From positions 106,001 to 170,000 of the forward strand of contig CAJNDS010002702.1 in NCBI GenBank assembly GCA_905221605.1: a stretch of 64,000 bases of DNA, in the 5' to 3' direction. The stretch comes from Symbiodinium natans. Taxonomy: Eukaryota; Sar; Dinophyceae; Suessiales; Symbiodiniaceae. Positions 23,501-32,487 of the stretch are shown in pieces. The notes under the pieces were generated by a model, which was given only the letters and a program-made list of their open reading frames with translations, had not been told where the DNA came from and ran no database searches. The translations under genes were made by a program, and so were the position numbers. The stretch's first letter is position 1. Each line of letters starts with the position of its first letter.

Positions 23501-26500
23501 TCCCTTTTGGGCCTAGCTGGGGCAGCCACTTGCTCACCTGTTTTGTTGGGGGAAAACCTTGTAACTCATGGGTCGAGACTTGAAGGGGTGAGACCCAACT
23601 AATTTGTAGGCAGGTAAGGCAAACCGTGAAAATGAAGCCCCGGGCAGCTTTACAAAAGCCCACAATCCCTGCCCCCAGACCCGGAACCCTAACAGATAGA
23701 GGTCTGAGACCGTTTTCGCACCCTGCGCTAGAAGGACTCTTCAAGATGCCAGAGAAATCTCCGAACGAGTAGTTAAGGTACCTTGGAAAGTTCCCCCTTA
23801 TACTCACAGTCTTAACTTAATAGGGATATAATAGGGGGTACTACAATCACTATTAAGGGCTGTTCGTATAAGGGGGACCCTTAAGCCTTCCTTAAGAAGC
23901 ACTTTCGTGGGGGCCGCAGGCATCTTGCCCTGAACTTGGTGGAATAAAGGACGTACAAGAGGTCAAGGATCTCGTTTCCACATTTTCATCCGTGCCCTAA
24001 AAGTCATCGAGAGACAGTACTAAAGTCTCGTCTCTACGCCGGGCCGTTTATTTGGTTGTGAATATTGTCATCATTAAGAAATTGCAGCCCCTGATTCCCC
24101 TGATACTTTGTTGTGGGTGTTTATGGCGGCTTTCCGCCCGCGCAACAATTTTCGCAACATAGAACTACGTGCAGTCGCAAAGCTGACGCAAATTCGGGTT
24201 TTGCATCCAGATGGGGCTTATCTTTTTGTTAACAGCTTACCACCTTCATAACACAGAATAAGAGAGCAGTCCTAAATCTTATTGCAAACCCCAAAAGCTG
24301 TAAACCCAAGCCCTACCCCGAACCTTAGATCCCAAACCCTACACGCTAAATCCTAAACCTTAGGCCCTAAACCCTAAGCCCTAAACCCTAGACCCTAAAC
24401 CCGAAACCCCCACCCTGAAACCCCAATCTGCCCGAGATTTGGCGACTCTGGACCCGCGCTTTCGATGGCTTCGCCAGACATGCCAACGTGGCTTTTGACC
24501 TCCACTTGTACCACTGCCCCTTGATGCAGATATTTAGGCATTTTAGGCGCTTAGGGTTCTAGAAGATTTTGGCGGTTGGGGAACCCGATTCTTTTAGGTT
24601 AGGGGTTCTGAGTTTTCTTTGGTGTGGGAAGATTTGGGGCCTTCCCCACCAGCACCCCAACTGGACGCAGGCTTTGGCGCTTGGTGGCGTCGCCAAGGGC
24701 TGGGAAGTCACCTCAGGCCCATGGGAGCATTCCATCAACCTTCAACAAGCCTTTAAATCCCAAGCTTCCCCCTTTCTTTTCTAGTGAGGGAGCCTACTTG
24801 TGAATCATCTAAGGGTCGTTTCATGGTGCCTTAATGTGCTCCCTTACCTTTTGAAACTGGTTCTGAAGTATGGGCCCTTGAGGGGTCCCCATTTAAAGGG
24901 CCCATATTCAGGGACCACACAACTTCCGTAAGAAAGCATCCTGAACGTCGCTGCGCATGGCCAGGATGACCAAGCGCCATCGGAAGATTCTTCGGCGTGT
25001 GCCTGGGGCCTCAGACAGCATGGGGGCTTCCCTTAGTTTAGTGTGTCGGCCTAAACCCTAAATCCCCTAAATCCCTAAACCCTAAGCCCTAAACCCTAAA
25101 CCCTAAACCCTAAACCCTAAGCCCTATTTCCGTTGGCTAAGGCCGGCTGTGGTGGGTGAGTGGAGCTTGGCACTACCAGATAGGGCTCTTGCCCAGTCAG
25201 ACACAAAGGCCATCCGGGTTGCTCGAAATCACGAAAGCCCTAAACCCTAAACCCTAAACCCTAAGCCCTTAACCCTAAACCCTAAACCCTAAACCCTAAA
25301 CCCTAAACCCTAAACCCTAAACCCTAAAGCTAGCCTCTGAGGGCTGGGAACAAACACTTTGTAAATCTAACCTTAAATCCCGTATTAAAATCCTTCTTTC
25401 GTTTATTAAATTCATTCGTTCTCAAATCCTTTCATAACTTTCTAATAATAGAAAAATAGGGGATTTTATTGCGTTCACGATTTTAACGAACGAACTAAAT
25501 TATAAATCTTTGGGGCAACAATTATATTTACAAAGAGCCCCTACAAATATACTAAATTTCCTGCAATTATTCGTTCCTTATAAAGCCGTTTTATTAATAA
25601 TACGCGTGAATTCAATAAGATTTGCAAATGCATCACGCGTGCGCTCATAAGTTCATTCATGCGCACATTTAATTCTCTTCTTATAATCCCGGGCGAACGT
25701 ATTAAATGCCCGGGGCTTACTAAATAAATATGAAAACTAGAGAATGAATGAAGTTATACCCGCGGGCAAATATAATAATGGCGTGTACAACCTCAATAAA
25801 ACCGCTAGCTTCAAGGCACAGTGTCTGCCTTCATGGACCGCTGACGCTAAGCCCCGCAGGTTCAGGATCAAAGATCTGCCTTCTAGTACCTCTCCAAGAG
25901 CAGCGTCGCAACCACGTTCCTACATCTCCAAGCGCAGCGTCGAAGCCATGTACGGGTGCGCGACATGCTACAATGCATCTCCAAGAGCAGCGCCGAAACC
26001 GTATACGGGTGAGTGTAATGCTCAGGGGATTCTCCGGGGATACTCTGCGGTTGGGCGCTCCTGGGATTCTCTGCAGATACTCCATGGTCGGGCGCTCCAG
26101 GGAGTCTGTGGGGATACTCTAAGTTGCACTCCAGGGGCTTCTCTGGGGCAACCTAAGGATTTTCTGGGGACACTCTGCGGTTGGGCACTGCAGGAATTCT
26201 CCTGGGGCAGGGCACTCCAGGGATTGTCTGGTGATGTTCTTACGCCTGCGTTGGGGATGCTCTGGAGTTGGGCACTCCAGAAATTCTGTGACAAAAGCGC
26301 TCGGGGCTGGGCACTCCAGGATTCTGTGGGCGATACTCTGCGTCCGGGGGTTCTCTGGGGTTGGGCACCCCAGGCATTCTCTGGGGGTGTGGGATTCTCT
26401 GGCGATGCTCTGGGGTGGGATACTGCACTACTCGTAGCTTTCGTTCCTGCCGCTCCCCACAAGTTCTGCTCATGCTGAGAAAGCTGTTAAAGGACCTTCC

Positions 26501-27290
26501 CTCTTCAGCTTGCAGTCAAGGGCAGTCCACTCTGGCAACTCTTGTCAAAGCATGGGTGCAGGATCAGGCTTACAAAGCCTTTGCGGCGGCACAGCTTGAC
26601 GCCTATGGCGTGATCCTCAGAACAGCCGTCCCCAGAGACTCCAATACCCCTTAATGAAGGAATAAGGAATACTCCTTAACTAAGGGGTATTGGAGTCCCT
26701 GGGTCAGCCAGCATAGACAGCAGCAGAAGGATCTTTAAACCCTAAACCCCAAACCCCAAACCCCAAACCCTAAACCCTAAGCCCTAAACCCTAAACCCTA
26801 AACCCTAATCCCTGAACCCTAGACCCTAAAGCCAGCATAGACAGCAGCAGAAGGATCTTCACGTCTTTCAGGCCACGCATCCCATGGCTGGTTCTTCTGG
26901 AACTGGTGCGACTCTCCAGACCACCATCCAGGCGCTACTTGGAGGTTCATGGTACTTCTTCACTTAACAGCTGTACTTATAGCCCAATTATAAACTAATA
27001 ATAGCTGTACTTGTAACCCAATTATAACCTAATAATAGCTGTACTTATAACCCAATTATCACCATGTTGGGGCACTTAAGGGGCTTATGAACCCAACAAT
27101 AACTGTACTTCTGGCCCAATTAGAACCATGTTGGGGGACCATAAGGGGCTAAGAAGTGGTAGCGCGTAGAACCCGCTGCTTCTGAGACTTTGGACCAGCC
27201 ATGCATAGTCGTGCCAGGCTGGGACGCTCGCACGTGTATCCAGCGCCACTGGTTGGCTCAGGCTTCGGTGAAGTGCTGCACATGTGCAGC
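20521..27290 (+). CDS. Glycoside hydrolase family 5, exo-1,3-beta-glucanase type, about 18 exons
   Basis: Hydrolyses beta-1,3-glucan or a related beta-glucan. Exons: 20521-20605, 20896-20959, 21150-21204, 21259-21311, 21531-21546, 21605-21650, 21789-about 21840, 22158-22199, 22432-22462, 22941-22990, 23094-23138, 23213-about 23290, about 24427-24515, 25142-25178, 26562-26607, 26872-26931, 27218-about 27260. Motifs in order: VNLGGWLLLEPGPS, GFNAVRIPFGYW, LDFLDRALMWCQRLG, VLLDLHGAPGGESG, DWRWEHWRLDESIEALKI, HPAVSGIAVCNEPSEKVP (acid/base Glu at 22976-22978), NVAFDLHLYHC, PAVVGEWSLALP (nucleophile Glu at 25158-25160), AAQLDAYG, ASHGWFFWNW, WDARTCIQRHWL. Both catalytic Glu, the HGAPG loop and the final Trp-rich strand are conserved, so it should be active. 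A linking exon between 24515 and 25142, the start, and the true C-terminus were not found; the N-terminus must lie upstream of 20521. Several introns are single TIR elements. Exon 21531-21546 is a 16-bp micro-exon. Confidence 0.88.
20661..20761. mobile_element. Family A element, copy 4, in GH5 intron
   Basis: 101 bp, ends TTGGGATGTTCACCCTAATA and GGGAGCATCCCAA, flanked on both sides by TTTAGGG arrays inside intron 20606-20895. Confidence 0.8.
21011..21106. mobile_element. Family B element in GH5 intron
   Basis: Ends TGGGGGTTTCCGAAACTAGG and CTTCGTAGACCCCCA. Fills half of intron 20960-21149. Confidence 0.8.
22001..22107. mobile_element. Element H in GH5 intron
   Basis: Inverted ends GGGGTGGCTGTCAAA and TTTTGACAACCACCC, with inner repeats CCCTTTTGGGGTCCC and GGTATCCCAAAAAGGG. 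Only one copy seen. Confidence 0.6.
22243..22377. repeat. Telomere-type array in GH5 intron
   Basis: CCCTAAA with CCCGAAA and CCCCAAA variants inside intron 22200-22431. Confidence 0.85.
22611..22712. mobile_element. Family B element in GH5 intron
   Basis: Left end ATTGGGGGGTTTCCGAAATT, right end TTATTTGCGGAAACCCCC. Shares intron 22463-22940 with a family C copy. Confidence 0.8.
22787..22937. mobile_element. Family C element, copy 3, in GH5 intron
   Basis: Left end CTTGGAGGTTCATTG, right end TTCATGAATCTCCAAG. The right end is 3 bp before the exon carrying the catalytic NEP motif: CTCCAAG then CAG, then exon. Confidence 0.8.
23783..23883. mobile_element. Family A element, copy 5, degenerate ends
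   Basis: Core TTCCCCCTTATACTCACAGT and TATTAAGGGCTGTTCGTATA as in other copies; the outer TTGGGATG arms have decayed. Confidence 0.65.
24865..24912. mobile_element. Family F element, short copy
   Basis: Ends CTGAAGTATGGGCCCTTGAG and AAAGGGCCCATATTCAG. 48 bp hairpin. Confidence 0.6.
25047..25330. repeat. Two telomere-type arrays flanking the catalytic GEW exon
   Basis: 25047-25127 and 25237-25330, CCCTAAA with CCCTAAG; the GH5 exon 25142-25178 lies between them. Confidence 0.85.
25340..26440. repeat. AT-rich island followed by minisatellites, inside a GH5 intron
   Basis: 25340-25760 is AT-rich and unlike its surroundings. 25880-26010 repeats ATCTCCAAGAGCAGCG three times. 26030-26430 is a minisatellite of roughly 36-bp units (core GGTTGGGCACTCCAGG and ATTCTCTGGGGATACTCTGC), about 11 copies. 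All lies between GH5 exons 25178 and 26562. Confidence 0.75.
26631..26703. mobile_element. Family E element, copy 1, in GH5 intron
   Basis: Ends CCCAGAGACTCCAATACCCC and GGGGTATTGGAGTCCCTGGG, nearly perfect hairpin of 73 bp in intron 26608-26871. Confidence 0.75.
26738..26828. repeat. Telomere-type array in GH5 intron
   Basis: CCCTAAA and CCCCAAA units flanked by a 30-bp direct repeat (AGCATAGACAGCAGCAGAAG at 26709 and 26834). Confidence 0.85.
26939..27150. mobile_element. Family C element, copy 4, internally triplicated, in GH5 intron
   Basis: Left end CTTGGAGGTTCATGGTACTT; unit AATAGCTGTACTTATAACCC occurs three times in tandem; a right inverted end is not seen. Fills intron 26932-27217, beginning 7 bp after the donor. 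Confidence 0.7.
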
Positions 27291-27299
27291 AGTGTTTCC

Positions 27300-27522
27300 C
27301 AACCCTACACCCTAAACCCTAAACCCTAAACCCTAAACCCTAAACTCTAAACCCTGAACCCTGAACCCTGAACCCTGAACCCTGAACCCTGAACCCTGAA
27401 CCCTGAACCCTGAACCCTGAACCCTGAACCCTGAACCCTAAACCCTAAACCCTAAACCCTAAACCCTAAACCCTAAACCCTAAACCCTAAACCCTAAACC
27501 CTAAACCCTAAACCCTAAACCA
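27300..27522. repeat. Telomere-type array with a homogeneous CCCTGAA block
   Basis: CCCTAAA units, then about 11 CCCTGAA units (27352-27436), then again about 12 CCCTAAA units. Confidence 0.9.
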
Positions 27523-28800
27523 TGGCCTGGTTCAGGCAGATCTGTGCAAAAGCGGAGCTGGCCGCCCAGAACAACACGGGGTCTTGTGCGTTCAAGCAGC
27601 TGTGGTGCCTAAGGCGTCGCTGATTCCAGCTGGGGGTGTTTGAACCCCACACACCTGGGGCAGTACGCCACCGACTCGGGCGTCAGCACTGGCTGCCAGA
27701 CTTCCTCCTTCCTGCTGTAGTTGATGCCCAGGTCGACTGAGGTTCGTCGTCGTGTTGAGGTCCGCTTACAATGAGGGCCTTGGTGCATGTTGAAGCTGGT
27801 GAATTTGTGAAGCAATCGTAGCAGTTTTTGGCGGATGCCGCCAGACTTCATGAGACCATCTTTCAGGCTAGGAATGCTGGAATATTGCCGTTGACGTTTT
27901 CACTGAGCCACTCAGCTAGGTTGGGGGCTTCATGAAGTCTGGCCCTCGACCTCTGTAGCGTGGCAGTTCGTCCGAGAGTTTGCGTTGATCTGTAGCCGCA
28001 TGCCACAGCTGTGTGTGTCTCTGCGTCTCTCCGGTTTTGAGCGGACGACCTGTCAGAAATTCATGCCTTTGATTTGATTTAATGCCGGTGTCCTGCGCTT
28101 CAAACGGCATGGCCTGAGAGCGCCGTTAAACTTCGCAACGACGAGGCTTAGATGTGTTGCAATGGGGGGAGGAGGAAGCTCGGCCTGTGGAAAGATCCAA
28201 GGCAGAATTTTCAGGGAAGGTCTCAGTGACGGCTGCACTGTACGGCATGATATGCAGATGAAGCTGCAAGAAGCTGCACATGCTTGAGTGTTGCCAAAGT
28301 TTCGGCTTACAGAGATCAAAGAACCAGCAAGGCAACGCCAAGGCGACTTGCCTGAACAGCCTGAGCAAGGGATGCTTGCATTCGCGTGACGGCTTCCTTT
28401 GCTGTGAATTGGTCAGGACATGTGTGTGAGCTCTGACAGTATGGGCAACATTGCGGACTTAGTATGTTGCCGTCCCCTCTCTTCCATGTGGGCCCTCTTC
28501 AGACGGTCTGTAAAATTTCAGCTCCCCCGGCAGTCGCTTGAGTTTCTAGCGGATCCCACAAGGCACCCCCCCCCCCCCCAACCCCCAGCAGTCCCCCAAG
28601 ATCCTGAATAACCCGGCAGACTCGTCTTGACAGAGGGGGCCCAGACCAAAGTGAGTCCAACATCCTAGCTTCAAGCATTGCATCACACGTTCCGCAGCTG
28701 AGGCAATACCAGGCCAGAAGAGACATGGCCTTCTGCACTGTTCCGCCTACCATGCAGTACTCGGCCGTTGCCTTGGCTTCGGAAGTCAAGCACTGCTCTG

Positions 28801-28912
28801 ATATGGGGGTTTACGACAATATGGGACCCCCACTCGAGGTCCCAAAGTAGTAGGATCCCCTCATAATCAGGACCCCAACAAGGTACCCCGAATTTGTGGA
28901 CATCCCCCCATA
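28801..28912. mobile_element. Family B element, reverse orientation
   Basis: Left ATATGGGGGTTTACGACAAT, interior GTAGGATCCCCTCATAATCA, right AATTTGTGGACATCCCCCCA. Confidence 0.75.
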
Positions 28913-29335
28913 TTTTTCGTGTTTGGCGCAGCAAGGTCAACGTCGATCCGTCCCAAATGATGCATCAGCAAGCTCAGGCCTGCCATTTTTTAGGGTTTAG
29001 GGTTCAGGGTTCAGGATTCAGGGTTTAGGGTTTAGGGTTTAGGGTTGAGCTCGATTTGTGCAGTCTCCCTCGTGGGTGCTCCTTCGCTCCTTCTGCCCAG
29101 CTGTCGTCTCCGCTGTGGACAACGACTTCCAACGATGTGCCGGGGCCTGCGGCTTAGACTCGTGAAGCGCCAGAGACATGCGGATTCCGTGGCAAGAGGG
29201 TCGGTTGCGACGTCTATCTTCATCCCTTCTTGGCATTCTTTCGAGGCCTGCCCAGTCCCCGACAGGGCCCATGCTTCTTCTGATGCCGCCTATGGCAGTG
29301 AACCAGATGGGCCAGGTGCAAGAGTTAGCTAGCAT

Positions 29336-29545
29336 GGGCTTCGAGACGAGCTTAGCTGCGTTGACCTTGTCATGAAGTCATCACAGGCCATGTCGCCGAT
29401 GTCACCCATCTCGCCATCGGCAATGTCCCAGATGTCAATGCCGAACCCGCTCTCACCAACGGCGCTTTCGCCCATGTCCCCGGTGGAGTTCTACCCGGGC
29501 AGCCCCACTGCCATGCGCAACTACCACAGGCCCGGCCTCCTTTGA
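29336..29545 (+). CDS. Last exon of an unknown protein, Met/Ser/Pro-rich tail
   Basis: Open frame ending at TGA 29543-29545. It contains repeated Ser-Pro pairs spaced by Met (SQAMSPMSPISPSAMSQMSM, then PLSPTALSPMSPVEFYPGSP) and ends NYHRPGLL. Composition and the in-frame stop followed by repeat DNA argue for a real C-terminus. Such low-complexity tails occur in many RNA-binding and regulatory proteins; no domain is visible. It could be the end of the GH5 transcript or, more likely, of a separate gene whose upstream exons include 28935-28985. The upstream boundary is uncertain. Confidence 0.5.
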   Translation, partial: GLRDELSCVDLVMKSSQAMSPMSPISPSAMSQMSMPNPLSPTALSPMSPVEFYPGSPTAMRNYHRPGLL

Positions 29546-29610
29546 CTGAGCCGAAGAGCTGAGGGCAGAGACATCTTTAACGCCCACAAAAACCCCCAAG
29601 CCAGACTGCT

Positions 29611-29697
29611 GGGAGGATCCAAAAAGTAGATCCCCTTAAGGTTCCCAAGAATGGCCCAATGGTATTATGTGGGGGTTCTACTTTATGGTTCTTCCCA
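29611..29697. mobile_element. Element J
   Basis: Inverted ends GGGAGGATCCAAAAAGTAGA and TCTACTTTATGGTTCTTCCC (16 of 20 match). One copy, just after the MSP-rich gene end. Confidence 0.45.
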
Positions 29698-29719
29698 GGG
29701 GTCTGGGAAAGACCATGTA

Positions 29720-29939
29720 CTTGGAGGTTCATGGTACTTATTCACCAAGTATAACTCAGCATAACTGTACTTGTAGCCCACTTATACGGCCCTTAAGTGC
29801 ACTAATATGGTTGTCATCGGGTTATAAGTACAGTTATAATTCCCTAAACCCTAAACCCTAAGCCCTAAGCCCTAAGCCCTAAACCCGAAACCCTAAACCC
29901 GAAACCCTGTTGGGTTAAAGAGTACCATGAACCTCCAAG
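29720..29939. mobile_element. Family C element, copy 5, carrying a telomere-type array
   Basis: Ends CTTGGAGGTTCATGGTACTT and AGTACCATGAACCTCCAAG. A CCCTAAA/CCCTAAG array (29844-29909) sits between AGTTATAATT and TTGGGTTAAAG, i.e. at a fixed point within the element. Confidence 0.85.
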
Positions 29940-29955
29940 CAAGATCTGGCTGCAG

Positions 29956-30449
29956 GAGCAACAGTGGAGCCAGTGCTTCCGATGTCACCAGCCCGGTGAA
30001 TACCAACAGCCGCAGCTCGAAGGCCTCCTTAATGGAAGGTTTAGGTTTAGGGTTTAGGGTTTAGGATTTAGGGTTTAGGGTTTAGGGTTCAGGGGGTTTG
30101 CTGCTTTGGGGTTCAGGGTGTAGGGGGTCTTAAGGTTCAGTAGACCCTTTGAACTGTTGAGTTTGGCTGCTGGCTTGGCCTAGGTTCAGAAGTTGCTGCA
30201 GAAGTTGTATTTCTGACTAAGGAGAGCGGAGATGGTTCAGGTTTAATATGGGTTTAGGGTTTAGGGTTCGGGTTTAGGGTTTAGGGTTTAGGGTTATAGG
30301 GTTTAGGGTTATAGGGTTTAGGGTTATAGGGTTTAGGGTTTTGGGGGGGTTGAGGCAGCTCCGGAGAGGTTGCGGCCAACGCACCACGACTGAACCTGCG
30401 CGTTCAGGGACCCATCTCCAAGCTGCAGGAGTTTGTGCAGAGCAGCAAG
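29956..30449 (+). CDS. Exons of a double-stranded-RNA-binding-domain protein (Ser-rich linker and first half of dsRBD)
   Basis: Two exons. 29956-30038, between AG and a GT donor, reads SNSGASASDVTSPVNTNSRS and SSKASLME, a Ser-rich linker. 30408-30449, after CGTTCAG, reads GPISKLQEFVQSSK, the first helix of a dsRBD (typical form PxSKLQEfvQ). The dsRBD binds the A-form helix of double-stranded RNA. The next bases (GACC) would be a GA donor; the intron that follows starts with a family B' element (30466-30582). The matching second half of a dsRBD is seen only at 36050-36608, beyond the OTU gene. Phase between the two exons does not join directly, so a small exon lies between them. Confidence 0.55.
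30040..30336. repeat. TTTAGGG arrays in dsRBD gene intron
   Basis: 30040-30095 and 30245-30336; the second contains a 17-bp higher-order unit GGGTTATAGGGTTTA repeated three times. Confidence 0.8.
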
Positions 30450-30465
30450 GACCGACCCCCAGTCG

Positions 30466-30582
30466 GTTTTGGGGGGGTTTCCGAAAGTAAGGGTACCCTT
30501 TTGTGGGGGTCCCTTTGAGGGGATTCTGTTGATTCTATTCTACTTGGGATATAAAAGGGGTACCCCGATTTTGGGAATGCCC
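30466..30582. mobile_element. Family B-prime element in dsRBD gene intron
   Basis: Left TTGGGGGGGTTTCCGAAAGT, interior GATTCTATTCTACTTGGGAT, right GGGGTACCCCGATTTTGGGA. Lies about 15 bp after the dsRBD exon. Confidence 0.7.
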
Positions 30583-30930
30583 GTTTGAGACAATGGAGTT
30601 CCGCCTCCTTATATCCTCTTTGACTACTATGGCCTGTTAAGGGGTTCCTAGGGAACCCTATCACCCCACCCTCGAAGCCCTGAACCAAGCCCAATCCGTG
30701 ATTCCCTGCTGAGAACACACTGCTATAGCCCCCTTGGGAATTTTTTTTTGTGATTTTTATTGTTGTTTGTATAAAACCCAGGAGCATGTTGAAATAACAT
30801 TTTTATAAAAGGTTCTAAGGGGGGTATAGACTGCCTTTTGAGGCGCATCCGCTTCCCAGCAGCTGTGCGGCCCTGGGCTTAGTCTTTTCGACTGGGGAAG
30901 ACGGGCTTCTTCTACCTGTGGGTATCCTTA

Positions 30931-31024
30931 TGGGGGTTTCCGAAAATAGGGTTTTGGGGGTCCCTTTGAGGGGATTCTATTCTATTTGGGGGATCAAAGG
31001 GGTACCCCTATTTGGGGAAATGCC
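30931..31024. mobile_element. Family B-prime element, second nearby copy
   Basis: Left TGGGGGTTTCCGAAAATAGG, interior GGATTCTATTCTATTTGGGG, right GGGGTACCCCTATTTGGGGA. Confidence 0.7.
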
Positions 31025-31642
31025 CTGATGGAGGCAGCTTTCGCTGTAATGTAGCACTCCTTATGAAACGAGTTCTTCAACAGGGACGGTCCCCGACTTC
31101 ATGATTCAAGGGCGGGGCTCCTTATGACGAGAAGAGTGCAGCTTAGCGCAAAGGTATCCGCGCATGGGTTGCAGAGCTGTATTTCTGCGAGGTGCTTCAG
31201 TGGAGTCATGAGAATCGCATGGCCCGGTGCCCAAGTTCTTGAGAGAACAAGTCCGACGCGCTTTTGAGTTCCTCGTAGGGAATGCAGAATTCAGGTACTT
31301 TCCAGAGACCCGCATGGGATCCCCTGGCCCCCCCAGAATTCCCCATACATAGAATTTGCTTGTGGGGCACACTGAGGCTGGATCGAGCCTGCAGTTCCGC
31401 GCGACGACCTCCTTCTTGCTAGATGGCGTGCTTGGTCCCCAGCCAGTGCGAAGCTTTCGCTGGCTGCTGATCAGGTAGTTTTTAGGGTTCAGAGCAGACC
31501 CCGACCCGGATTGCCACAGCACGCACCTTCCTTTGCAATCTGGTTCAAGCTGCTGAAGACACTGAACACAAGCTGAGCCAGGGCAAACACCATGAAGAGC
31601 TGAGCCTCCCGGCAATGAGCCACCTGAAGTCCACACCACACA

Positions 31643-31891
31643 TTGGCAGACTTCAACTCTGAATGGATTTTAGAGTCAAAGGGCCGACCTCTCAGACGAC
31701 CCTACGAGGCCCATGCTTTGGATGACTCTCGCAGCACACATCCTACTGGCGCCCAAGCGAACTGTTTCTGGGAAGGTGTGCCGCAAGACAAGCCCATCGA
31801 TGCTTTTCTCGATGAGATAGCACAGGCGGCTTACTTTGGCTTAGCTTGCTGGAGAGACGGATTTCGCTTACATGATTTTGTTACAACGTAA
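31643..31891 (+). CDS. Small ORF of 82 codons, function unknown
   Basis: ATG to TAA, unbroken, with mixed composition and an acidic C-terminal half (DKPIDAFLDEIAQAAYFGL). No family recognised. It is followed by an AT-rich 3' stretch (31890-32035), unusual for the neighbourhood. It may be part of a longer spliced gene or chance. Confidence 0.2.
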   Translation: MADFNSEWILESKGRPLRRPYEAHALDDSRSTHPTGAQANCFWEGVPQDKPIDAFLDEIAQAAYFGLACWRDGFRLHDFVTT

Positions 31892-32487
31892 TGTTGAATA
31901 TTCTGTGATTATATTTGTACGTTGTTGTATCAAAGTTATACGCTTCTGTAACTTTGCGATTATATGTTCTTCTGTTTAGTACATCATTGTAATATGATTT
32001 ATTATGTACTCGTATACAGTTGATGATATTAGTTGCCGCTCTTGCCCAGGCATCGGGCGTAGCCCGTCCCTGTGTGCAGCTTCTTGCCGGCTTTCCACCG
32101 AAGCCTTTGGAGCTACCGGAGGACCAAACCCGAAATCCTAAGCCCTAGACTCTAAACTCCAAACCCTACACCCTAAACCCTATACCCTAAACCCTCAACC
32201 TGGCCTACAACCCTGTCCCGCCAAGTCTCACAGCCACGCGCGTGCGCGTTCTGAAGGACGGGTCTTCGACAGTTTCGTCGACCAGGGCTCAGTGGTCCCC
32301 CAGGGAAGCTTGCTGCATTCCAGGTGCCTTTTCAACGCCATCTTGCTCCTGAGGCTTGGGTTGCGGAGTGGGGAATCTCTCATCGTCCGCGAAGCCACAG
32401 TCTCAGGAGCGTCCAGCAGGGTACGCTGAGTAACGGTTGCTGTGCGCAATGACATGCGGTCCTTGAGGTCGAGCCAGAGGGTGCCAG

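Larger units (their letters stand above)
27262..29335 (+). other. Spacer between the GH5 domain and the MSP-rich exon
   Basis: Holds a long telomere-type array (27300-27522), a mostly GC-rich stretch 27530-28790 with only short open frames on both strands and no family I recognise, one reverse-oriented family B element (28801-28912) and a short exon-like segment 28935-28985 reading SKVNVDPSQMMHQQAQA. It may contain exons linking GH5 to the 29.3-kb C-terminus, but I cannot show it. Confidence 0.4.

Noticed and set aside
25744-26478. 244-codon ORF, the longest of the window
   Set aside because: It runs through minisatellite DNA that is open in several frames on both strands, has no known domain, and lies in an intron of a confirmed gene. 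Kept only as a finding.
31106-31639. 177-codon minus-strand ORF
   Set aside because: No known motif, Ser/Arg-rich composition as expected by chance in GC-rich DNA, and against the strand of all confirmed genes.
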